Shown here one piece after another: positions 23,666 through 33,844 of a stretch of DNA of 64,000 bases. Below the pieces are notes generated by a model. It was not told the origin of the DNA. It worked only from the letters and a program-made list of their open reading frames with translations, and ran no database searches. The position numbers were made by a program, and so were the translations under genes. The stretch lies in the NCBI GenBank assembly GCA_003117195.1, contig BDSI01000166.1, positions 1 through 64,000 on the forward strand, given 5' to 3'. Within the stretch, counting starts at the first letter, position 1; every line of letters starts with the position of its first letter. Source of the DNA: Eudorina sp. 2006-703-Eu-15 (lineage: Eukaryota; Chlorophyta; Chlorophyceae; Chlamydomonadales; Volvocaceae).

Positions 23666-26600
23666 TCAGTGCGCCTGCCCCTGCGTCTTCTCCAGCCCCT
23701 GCTCCCGCGCCGGTCCTTTTCCCTTCTCCTGCGCCTGCCCCTGCTTCCGCGCCGCCCTCTCCGCCTTCCGGGCGCGCCGGCGCGCCCGCAACCACCGGAA
23801 GCGGCCGATGGCCTCCGCGGGGAGTGGCCTGGGCCGGGCCTCCCGCTCCGCCCGCCGCTCCGCCGCCTGCTGCTCCCGCAGCCGGTGTTGCGCCAGCCGC
23901 AGCCGCTTCCGCCGCTGGTGCTCCGCCAGCAGCCGCTGGTGCCGCCGCTGCCGCTCCTGCTTCAGCCGCAGCAGCTGCAGCCTCCGTGACGCGGCGACAG
24001 CGACCCACGGGTCGTCCGGCGGCAGGTGCGCGACGGACGGCGGCAGCAGCGACGGCGGCGGCGGCCGGCCGGCGTGGAAGTCCACGAGCGTGACCCCTGG
24101 GACGGTGCGGAGGCCCATTCGGGCGGCCGCGTGGCGGGAGAGCAGCGGCGGCTGCGGCATCCCTGCGTGCGGTGCGTGCGGTGCGGAACGGCCACGAGCG
24201 GAATAACAAACAAGCGGTCTACGGTACTTGACTCCCACCCGGGCAGTAAGCAGTCGACACGGCAGCGCGGCATCGGTACTAACAAGCAAGGCCACCTCGG
24301 CGCGAGAGCGCCGCCAGCGCCTTCCAGCACGCACTCCCACATGCCCGCATGCACGCCCGGCTAGCTGGTGGAAGCCTGCCCACGGTAGGGTTTCTTGAAA
24401 TCCCTCCGCCAGACACGGTAGCAGGCGAGAGTCCTGTGGGTGGACCTCGCAGAGATGCCGAGCCGCCCGAGTGCGCAACGGCAGAAGGTGCCGGGTGGGG
24501 CCCTCGACTCCCGCCCCTTGCATCGCCCGGATCGGGACCCCTATCACTCATCCGCCCCCGACCCCGACCTACCCACCGAGCACCGACCCGCCCTGGAATG
24601 CCGTACTCACCCATGGCGGTCGCGAAGCGACGAGCCCAGACCCCTAGCCCCTGCTCCGGCAGCGGACCCAGGCCCGCACCCGCGGCCGTCCAGCTGCGGG
24701 TGCCGACCATGAGGCCGCCGCCGCCGGCGACGGCGGTGGCGGAGACCGCGGCGCTGCGGGCGACGCCGCCGCCGCCGCCGCGGCGCACCGCGGCGACGGC
24801 CGTAGCGTCCGCCGCCGCCGCCGCAGTAGCAGCAGCGGCGGAAGTGCGCGACGCCCAGAGGTGGCCCAGCAGCCCCTCCAGGGCCTTGAGCTTCACCGCG
24901 GGGGGAACCTTGGGCAGCGCCAGACTGATGCGGTGGGCGACGGCGTCCAGGGCCCCGGACCAGGTGGCGGGCTGCGTTCGGGTTGGGGCAGGCAGGCAGA
25001 CGGGTGGAGGCGGGTGGTGGCCCGCGGGTACAGGTCACGGGTAAGTCCGAGGGTAACAGCAAAGCATGAAGCAGTACAAGTATGAAGCAGTACAAGCATG
25101 AAGCAGTACAAGTATGAAGCAGTACAAGTATGAAGCAGTACAAGTATGAAGCAGTACAAACGGGTAAGGGGTTACCCTGCAACCCTGAGATGAAGGTACG
25201 GTACCTCGGAGCTGCCTTGACACCCAAGCCGCATGGCGCTTCCTCGCACCCCCGTACGTCGGGTGCCGTGAACGCTGGTCTTCTTGTCAACATTTTGGAG
25301 TCTGAACGAACGTCCCCCCGCTGATACCGTCGCACGACAAGCTTAACACACACACATACACGGCTCTCGCGGCTCAGTGTTCTTTTACACACTAACTCAC
25401 GACTCCCACTGGCCCGGCCCCCCGCCAGCATCCTTCCCACTACTGCATGGCGAGGTGCACTCGTGGGTCCGTAGTACGACACTCGCCGTACATCTGTCGT
25501 CGCCCGTGGTTCTGAGAACTATTGCGGCTTGCGACACTGTTTGCGCTGCGCACCACCGTAGGTCTGCTTTCGCTTTCGTGCACATCAGTATGTATCCTCC
25601 TGACCGGCCATTTCATTTTCACGCCCTTGTCATCCCCATCTGGGCTAAACCTTGATTCCAGCTATTGTATTTGCGCGCAGGCCGGGCCCCTGGCGGTTGC
25701 GGCCCCCTTGACCCATGGCCGTAGTCTTTTGCGTTTTTCCTTCGCAGTAAGTCTGCAACTGATTTGGGTCGGGCGGATTTGGGCCTTACGAGTTTGGGTC
25801 GGGTCGGTTTACGTCCCCAAGCACACGGATACTCAGCCCATCTCGCTGCCCTCCCCCCAACCCCGCGTGTTCTCGTACGGCAAAACACACCACGCGACCC
25901 AGCGCACCCACCTGCACCGGCAGCACGCGACCCAGCCCGGCGGCCGCCATCGCCTCCGCGATCGCCCCCGCCGCCGGCCGTGCGTTGTCCACGTCGTTCA
26001 GCACCAGCAGGCAGCGAGGCAGCGGCAGGGACATCGCGTTCGCGGTCGTGTGAGGCGCTGCTGACCCCGCCGTTGCTGCCCCCCCAGGCGCTCCTGGTCC
26101 CTCCGCGCTTGGTGTACTCGCCGCCTCTGCTCCTGTCCCTGGTGCGACCGTCGCCGAGGGACCTGGAGCATCAACTCCCCCACGCGCCGGGCCGAAATGG
26201 TGGGCGCCCCCGGGGCTGATGCTGGGCGCGGGGCTGCTGGCGGTCGAGCGCGCGTCCGCTGCGGCGGCGGCGGCCGTCACGGCGGCCGCGACGGCCTGCT
26301 GCAGCGTGGCCATGTGCTGGACCAGCTGGCTGGGCAGGCGGGGCAGACCCACCTGTGCGAGCATGCGCATGCGGCATGCGGCATGCAGCGTCCGGATCGG
26401 GAACGGCAGCGGCAGGCGAAGAAGGGGCGGTGAAAGACGACGTGAGCCGTGCAAAGGCGGACCAGCTCTGGGTCTGGGTGGGGCTTCCGTGACCAAACCG
26501 GTTTGGGTGACCGACTGACAGTCCAGGATCGATCTTCCCGGGTAAACTGCGGTGTGACTGAATGGCGCCCGGCCCCCATCCCACCGCTCATCCACAGCCC

Positions 26601-29600
26601 CCATCGCATCGCTCATCACCCCACCGACCGCTCGCTCGCTCACCCACAGCACGAGGGTCAGGCCGCACCCCCCGTCCAGCCCCGCCATGTCGGCGCAGAA
26701 CAGCAGCCCTCGGTGCGCCGCCGCGAAGTCCCGCACCGCCTCCTGACGCGCCAGCTGCCCCGCGCGGCTGTGCGAGCTGGCGGCGGGGAAGCCCAGCGCC
26801 TGAGGGAGGGGGACGGGGCACAGGGGCAGGCCCGCGGCCGCGGGGGGGCGGCGGCGCATGGGTCACGGTTTCCACTCCAGGAGATGACGGCACTGGTCCA
26901 GGCGCCCTACTCATGAAGATGCAGTTTGGTAGCTATAGAATGCCCAAACACCCTCCTGCTGCCGCTGCCTTGGATAGTGTTGCTGTTGCTGCTGATGAGG
27001 ATGATGATGGTGATGAGGATGATGATGGTGATGAGGATGATGATGGTGATGAGGATGATAATGGTGATGATGCCAAGCATATGTAGTATGACGATGGCGC
27101 GGCGATGCCGCTGCCGGGTGCTGCTGCTGCTGATTCTGCCGGTGCTGCCGCTCGCACCTGGAAGAGCCGGGCGTACAGGTTGGCCAGGTGGGCGCTGGGG
27201 AACTGCACCACCACCTGCGGACGGCGGCAGGCGGCGGCCGGGCGGGGCATCCAGGGAGGAGCAGCAGCATGTGGCGGCAGCGTCGCGGTAAGAGAGAAGG
27301 CAGGGTTCGGGCGCATCGATGGGCGACTTGACATGGAGCGAGGTTTGATTCTCGACATGACATGTGCTGCATATACATGCAGTACTTGTACGTTATCTTG
27401 CTGCAGCCCACGTGAGGCAGTCCGGGGGGGGTCCTGCGGTCCGGCGAAGAGCGGGGCCCCCTCGCTCCGCGATAAGTACCCTAGGAGCCTAGATGCATCT
27501 CTTTTGGGCAGCCCGCTGCCAGGTCGTTCATCCATCAACCACTATGCATGAATGGACCGCAGACAGGAAGCCAGTTCGGTCAGCCAGCTTGCTTGCGGAG
27601 CCTCATCTACGTCACCCAGTGCGAGAACGAGTGAGAGAAAGAGCGAGAGACCGCCCCGACCCGCCCCTATCCAGTCCCTTCGCACACCTTGTGGCGGCCC
27701 TCGGACAGCATGTGCTGCCGCAAGATGACGTACAAGTACGGCAGGTGATTCTCGTACGGCACGGGAAGCACATGCAGTGGCACAAGCGGCGGCGCCGCCG
27801 TCCCCATAGCTGACAGCTCCCCCTTCCCGCCGAGCGCCTCCGTCACTGCGGCTGCCAAGCTCTGCTCGCCGCCGCCGCCGCCGCCCACCGCCTCACCCGT
27901 GCTACTGCCCCCAAGATTACTGCTCACTGCATCCAAACCACTGCTGCTGTTGCTACTGCTGCCATCACTGCTACCACTTGTGCTACTGCCGCTCCGGAGC
28001 TGGAACGTCACGAAGCCGACCCGCAGGGCGTGTTGGGCCAGGTCCCCGAGCTCCGGCGGCAGCGCGGCGTAGCCGGCTGCTATCCCTGGACCCCCCCTGG
28101 ATGCCCCCTGGTCCGTCGACATCTGCGGGCTGTGTGGGGGTCTTGGGGTGCTGGGCTTTGGGGCTAGCAGGCCACCCGCGTGGTGCTGACTCCGCAGCGA
28201 CACCGCCTCTACAGCAGCAGCACCTGGCGGTGGCGGCCGCGGCGGCGGCGCCGCCGCGACGCCGTACAATGGTGACGCAAGGGGCCCTCCGCTCCGCACC
28301 GTGACGGGTGCCGGAAGTGGGAACCCCGGCGTGGGCGCCCCGCCGGTGAGGTTGACCTCGACCGCCGCTGCCGCCGCCGCCGCTGCCGCAAGCAGGGTGA
28401 CCGCATGTGGAACGGCCGGGGGTGCGGACGGGGTATCTGATGGGGATGCGGCCGAGGGCGGCAGCGGGCTCCGGCGGCGGGGCGGCGGGCCCGTCCGCGG
28501 CGGGACGTAGCGTGCGGAGTTGGGCAGCAGTCGCAGCAGCCGCTCGATCTGAGGTGGTGGTAAGGGGAGTCGGCATGGCCGGCAGGGGGCGGATAGCAAC
28601 GCGCAACCATGACGACGGGTGGAGCGGGGCGACGTTGGGACGAAACTGGATGGCGGGTGACCAGGCGCGCTACTGCTGCTACTGCTGCTACTGCTGCTAC
28701 TGCTGCTACTGCTACTACTGCTGCTACTGCTGCTACTGCTGCCATCACGGCGTGCAGGCACGCGTGTGTGTGAAGGGGCATGGTGGCGGGGCGAGGAGTC
28801 AAGTTGATATGGGCGTGACGCCTATGGCTGCCATGCATGCGCAATGGTTAAAGCTGCCAGGCATACGCAGGCACGGCGCCGGGGTTGCCAGGCAGGGAGG
28901 CACGGCGCTAGGGGGCACCGCTCCTCCAGCCCTCGTGCTCATGCCTGCGACCCACTCCCACACGACGGTGATCCCAGCTGTCGCACCCAGCCAACCAACC
29001 AACCGACACATTGGGGCCGTTGTCGGCCGGCCGGCTGTGGGCCTTCCCTTGGTTTGGAGCCGGCAAACGGTCCCCGCTCAACCACGGTATCTCGGTATGC
29101 CCCGACCCAAGTCGCATCGCATCTCCCCCGCTTCGTCGTCGCCGCCCTTGCTGCCGGTGACAGGTCCGGCCGCGACTCCTCGCGCACCTGGGGCCGGAAG
29201 GCGGCGGACGACAGCACCTCCCCGCCGTCCAGGACCAGCACCCGCACGGACTCGAACAGGTGCGACAGCCGGACCTGCGCGCGCGCACGACGCGGTGTTT
29301 GCACCGGTCGAACGGATTCGGTGCATTTAGTTGATGCGACTTCCACTTCCATAGTGATTGACATACATGGTATACATGATTTGCGTGATCGAGTGGCTGT
29401 GCGATTGCGACCGCGGGGTTCGGCGCCCCTCGCGTCGTGGCGTCTCATTGAAAAGGGAGGGAAGAAAACCATTCTAGGGAAGAAAACCATTCTAGGGAAG
29501 AGAACCATTCTAGGGAAGAGAACCGTACTTGACACGCGTGGCGGCACCCTCGCGTTCCCGCCATGGACCCTGGGCCCTGGGCCGCGCACCCTTCACCCAC

Positions 29601-32600
29601 GGCACGCGGTATCAGGCCGCTTGGGACTCCTCGTGAGGGGCCCACATCGCGCCAATGAGGCGCGGCGGCGGGACGCGGCCAGCAGACCCAGCCGCGGCGC
29701 CAAGGGCCCACGCTTCCGGGGCGGGCGCGGCGCCGCGCGTGCCACCGTACGGACCCAACCCTGTCCATGTCTCCGCGCCGCCGCGCGGGTTCCGGAGCCA
29801 GGCCCACCACGTCCTCAATATCCGCGCTCTGTTATCAAGGAGCGCATCTTGAGGACGCGGTGGACCGGCTCCGGAACCAAAGCTGCCCCCCAAAGTGATA
29901 AGCCCGTTCAATGTTCGGGTTTTCAATGTCCGAGAGAGGGGGACCTCCGGGCCTGAACGGTTTCCGAGGCGCGCTCGCTCGCTCACCTTGTCGGTGGTCA
30001 GCAGCTCCGTGAGGCGCCCCGGGGTGGCCAGCAGCAGGTCGGGCGTCTGGGACCGCAGCCCCGAGACGTCCTCGCGAAAGCGGGTGCCGCCGTGGACCGC
30101 CTGACGATGAGCGCGACGATGGTAACGGCGACGACGACGACGATGAGGGTGATGTGGGTCACGCGCACAAAGGGGGGGGCACCGGGGCACACGAGCGGGG
30201 AGAGAAAGGCGTTGTCGTCAAGGCAGGAGGAGGTGTGTCGTGCGTAGCTCACATCCGCCAAATCTGCCGTACGGTACCCCGGCTGCGCTGGCCACACCAA
30301 CACGACAGATCGCACTCCACGTTGGCTGCGGCTTATCTTTTGCCTCTCAACAGAATGCATTACGCCTGGCCGCGGTAATGTACGCTGACTCTACCCTCCG
30401 GGTCGGGTCTGGAGCTCATTGCAATCAACACCGGTACGGCCCCCTGTCATCCCAAACAACCATCAACTGCCACGCGCGCATCTTGACCGCACCCCACCCA
30501 CCATGACATGCATGGCCTCCGGCCCGCCTCCCCGCTCCGCCAACAGCGTGAACGCCGCCTCCTGCAGCGCCTCCACGCGCTCGCGGCTGGGCGACACCAC
30601 CACGCAGCCGACGCAGCCCTGACCCGCGGGTCGGCGGCTCAGCTGCGGCAAGCCGGCAACCAACCGCGGCGGCGGCGAGAGGGCGAGAGCATGGCAGGCG
30701 CAGAGGATGGTGGGCATCCGCACGAGTCCGGAGCCCGGCCGCAGATATAGATCGGCGCACGCAGCCAGCAGCGCATGGTCATCGTGCCACATGGCACATG
30801 TGCCCCGGTGTGTGTGTGTGCGTGTGGCGGCGCAGTTGCATCGTACCTACGGCGTGCCTTATTCAAGCCGTCCCAGCCCCACCGTTCCCTAGGAAACAGG
30901 CCCCAGGAAACAGGCCGCATACCTCCACAGCCCCACTATCCCAGGTCTGATTCACCTCTTGAGCGCGGGCTCAGGCTGGTACACCGGCAACACCAGTAAC
31001 CACCATTCCAATACGTGGCTGCGACCTAAATGGTTCCCTCCGCTGTCTCACCTTCTCCACCGCTGCCACCAGCACGCTCAGGTCCCTGGGCCGCCCGGCG
31101 GGCCCCAGCAGCACAACATCCACATCACCACCGCCATCGCCGCCGCGACTGAATTCGCCCCCTGCGTTTGCTCGGCTGCTGGCGGCGCTGCCATCCGCCC
31201 CTGTTGGTGCTGGTGGTGGTCGTGCTGTCTGGCCTGACGCTGCCGATCGGTCCCCTGTCGTGGTAACGGCGTCGCCGCTGCGGCTGGCAGCTGGCCGCCG
31301 CGACGTGATGACCGGCGCCGGTCGGGTTTGTCCAGGCGGGCTGGGGTGGGCAGACGGGTGGGCGTGCTGCGGCAGGGTGCTGGTCGGATGCCGCGGTGGA
31401 CGTGATGGAGTGCGCAGAGGCTGCAGGAGTGGCGCGGATGGGTCGGGGGCAGAGGCGGAGGACCCGGAACCTGCCGCGGCGTCGTGGTGCGCAGGGGTGG
31501 CGGCGGCGGCGGTGGTGGTCCTGCGGTGGCCGCACCACGCCTGCAGAAGAACGGGTTCAGGGTGGTTGAGGGCTGAGGCAGAGCACCCCTGCAGCCGTGC
31601 TGCAATGAACAGCGCTGCAATGTGCAATGAACACACGATATAAAGGTAACCCGTAAGCAGGCATTGTGCCTCAGGTGGGTGCCTCAGCAGCCGTTGGTCA
31701 TCACCGCCGGATCGCGACGCCCACCGTGACATCAAAACCGCACACGCCGTACACTTGACACCTCGACAACCTAACCACCGGCACAAACCCCAGGTCACCC
31801 TCCTCACGCCCCATGCATCCGGATACCATACAACCGCGGAACCCTCGCACACCCTACACACCACACACCATGCCACACAGGGAGGGACCGACAGGCTACC
31901 AGACGAACTTGGGTCCCGGCCATGCGGGGCCCTAAATCTCCTTCAGCAAGTCAGTGCGCCCCCCGCCATGTTTCTGCCGAGCCTCGTGCCGAGGCACGGG
32001 CCACGAGCTCCTGCCGTCAGCACCTATCCTTACCTGCAAGGGCGCTGCGCTGCCCAGCTCCAGATCCCCCACGCGGAAGGCCTTCGCGAGGGCGCGCGCC
32101 GTGGCGGGGGACAGCAGGGGGCCCGGGGGAGTCCGGTCACTGCTCAGAAGGCTGTGGGCCCTGCCGGCGCCGGTGGCAGCCCCGGGCAAGGTCCGGGCAT
32201 CCGTGGGGGTTGCGTCATCAGCTAGCCACTCCAGGTCGTCTGTGTCTGACGAAGTCACCCAATACTTCGCTCGGTGACGAGCCTGGCCCCTGCTTTTGGA
32301 GTTGGATGTTTGCTTTGCGCGGTGGTTGGAAGTTGGTTGTGCTCGGCGGCGTGGCAGTGATGCACCAGCGGCGCTGGGCACGGGTGTAGGCTGAGCGAGT
32401 TGCTCCGTTGTGGGGGCAAGGTTGTCGGTAGGTAGGGCATGCCCGTCAAATAATCTGCTTGGAGGACGTAAAGCCTGGCAACAGGGCTGCTGGTGACCTT
32501 TCAGGAGCCAAGGGTGGCACCTGACGGGTCGAAGAGCTGGCACTGTGCTATGGATGGACGAGGCCGACGGCGAGGCGGCTCCAGCTGGGCCAGACTGCTT

Positions 32601-32615
32601 CCCACCTCCATGCAT
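23666..32615 (-). CDS. DEAD-box-fold pseudohelicase, catalytic motifs degenerate
   Basis: Eleven exons splice in phase: 32615-32034, 31540-31052, 30642-30502, 30100-29987, 29274-29188, 28548-27688, 27214-27158, 26799-26644, 26352-25912, 24971-24611 and 24162-23666. They give 1261 residues. The order matches DEAD-box RNA helicases: a Q-motif-like LGSAAPLQ (about 194); LLGPAGRPRDL (338-348) where Walker A should be; SPSRERV (374-380, motif Ia); TPGR (430-433, motif Ib, intact); VLDGGE (456-461) instead of DEAD; a long Pro/Ala/Ser-rich insert where SAT should be; VVVQFPSAHLANLYARLFQ (759-777, motif IV); HSRAGQLARQE and LFCADMAGLD (motif V); and QLVQHMATLQQ where HRxGRxGR should be. ATP hydrolysis therefore looks lost while the fold persists. 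The C terminus (about 1160-1261) is Arg/Gln/Lys-rich and may bind RNA. The N terminus could be an organelle transit peptide, with low certainty. Start is the ATG at 32615. Confidence 0.8.
25062..25157. repeat. 16-bp minisatellite in pseudohelicase intron 9
   Basis: Six copies of AAGYATGAAGCAGTAC lie between pseudohelicase exons 9 and 10. Antisense frames through it read as Cys/Tyr/Leu repeats and are not genes. Confidence 0.95.
26994..27075. repeat. GATGATGATGGTGATGAG 18-bp repeat in pseudohelicase intron 7
   Basis: About four copies of an 18-base unit of GAT/GGT/GAG triplets lie in the intron between exons 7 and 8. The complementary frame reads as a His-rich run but is intronic. Confidence 0.9.
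28668..28742. repeat. CTACTGCTG trinucleotide-type repeat in pseudohelicase intron 5
   Basis: A run of CTACTGCTG units lies just upstream (minus strand) of exon 6. A related TACTGCT-rich stretch occurs inside exon 6 (about 27900-27990), where it encodes a Ser/Gly-rich segment. Confidence 0.9.
29463..29530. repeat. 18-bp tandem repeat in pseudohelicase intron 5
   Basis: Four copies of AAGARAACCATTCTAGGG-type units lie in the intron between exons 5 and 6. Confidence 0.9.
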
Positions 32616-33844
32616 TCTGCTTGTTGATCGCTTGTATATGTATGCCTATATGCTGTGGACTGAATTACGGTAAACTGGGATGCGTCGACGAATGTTCAAG
32701 CGTAGCTCCGACATTTATCAATTTCATAGTTTAAAAGGGTCATTTGTCACACAGGAATTATGCAGATAATTGGTACTGATGACCCTGGTTCCATTACTTC
32801 TGTCTTAGCAATCAGTTTGGCTCTCCGTTCCACCGCATCTCCTTGTCACATTCTTGCTAGACAGCAGCTATGAGTTTATACACAATGTCGTCTCCTAGAA
32901 CGATTACCCGAACCCATAACGAACTGTTGACCGTGGACCGTTGGCAACTTCTTTCCTCGTACATCGACGCACCTCGACCTGTGACCCGTTGTACATGAGT
33001 GCATGCCTTCAGGCGCCAAAGGTTGACATGAATTGTCACGACACAGTTGCCACAGTTTTTGGGTAAGGGTGCCCCGCGCTTGAGGTTTGGGATGCTCTTG
33101 CCAGTCCCACGAGCCCTCACGGGCCTGAGTGACATACCGGTCTGTGCCCATCATGTTGCAATAAGCACCCAATGGAACAGGCTAATAATTTCGATCCCAA
33201 TTTCTCCCATCTGTGAGGCTTCTTTCGCAGTAAGCCTCATCATGCATGATGATATCCTGGCCTCCAAGCAGTTCCGTACATTGGCGTACAAGTTGCCCTG
33301 CTGGCGGTGCGTTATCTTGGATTACGCGGTTCGGGCGCCATCATGGAATGGGGCACGCTCACTTTCAGGACGCAGACATGGTCAGCCGGTAGGGTGTCCG
33401 CGCACAAAGAAAGTGTTCTAGCGGTGCTCCTATGAGTGGCAGGGAGTGGCAGAGGGAGTACACGTACATTTGAAATCCACGCGAAGCGAACGGTACTCCT
33501 ACGTCCCTTTGCAGTCAATAGGGAGCAGCCGACGTTGCTCTGTATGGGAATACCCATGCACCATGCACAGGAGGGCATCCGTACCTACCTGACGTTCGGT
33601 TAAGCTGCCCCTAACCCCAATGCACTCCCGCCCGTGCGGAGATAGCTTGAATTGATCCTTATCAACATTTAAGTCACTACACCGTCGATTTTCAGGGCAC
33701 AAAGTAAGCCGATTGAAAAAGCTTGGCGGCTGGGTCTCGTACAGTGCATAAGAGATTGACCTTTGTGACCAATATGCCCTCAGCTGGTTTTGTATAGGTC
33801 TTAATTTATATTGCTCTGTTGCATTAGTAGAGCAGCAGAGCGCA
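32616..33844. promoter_or_regulatory. Divergent intergenic region between pseudohelicase and Toc GTPase
   Basis: The pseudohelicase (minus) and the Toc gene (plus) start codons face away from each other across 1229 bases, so this interval should hold both promoters. It is less GC-rich than the flanking genes. Minus-strand open frames at about 33702-33499 and 33172-32876 are moderately protein-like but unrecognised, so a small gene here is not excluded. I could not define a TATA box or a specific control site with confidence. Confidence 0.4.

Noticed and set aside
26926..27291. His/Ser-rich or Met/Val-rich protein over the GATGAT repeat
   Set aside because: The repeat lies in an intron of the pseudohelicase gene, and the frame ends have no coding character.
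28407..29956. Long plus-strand open frames of 307 and 370 codons
   Set aside because: They are antisense shadows of GC-rich pseudohelicase exons and introns; the minus-strand exons carry recognisable motifs and in-phase junctions.
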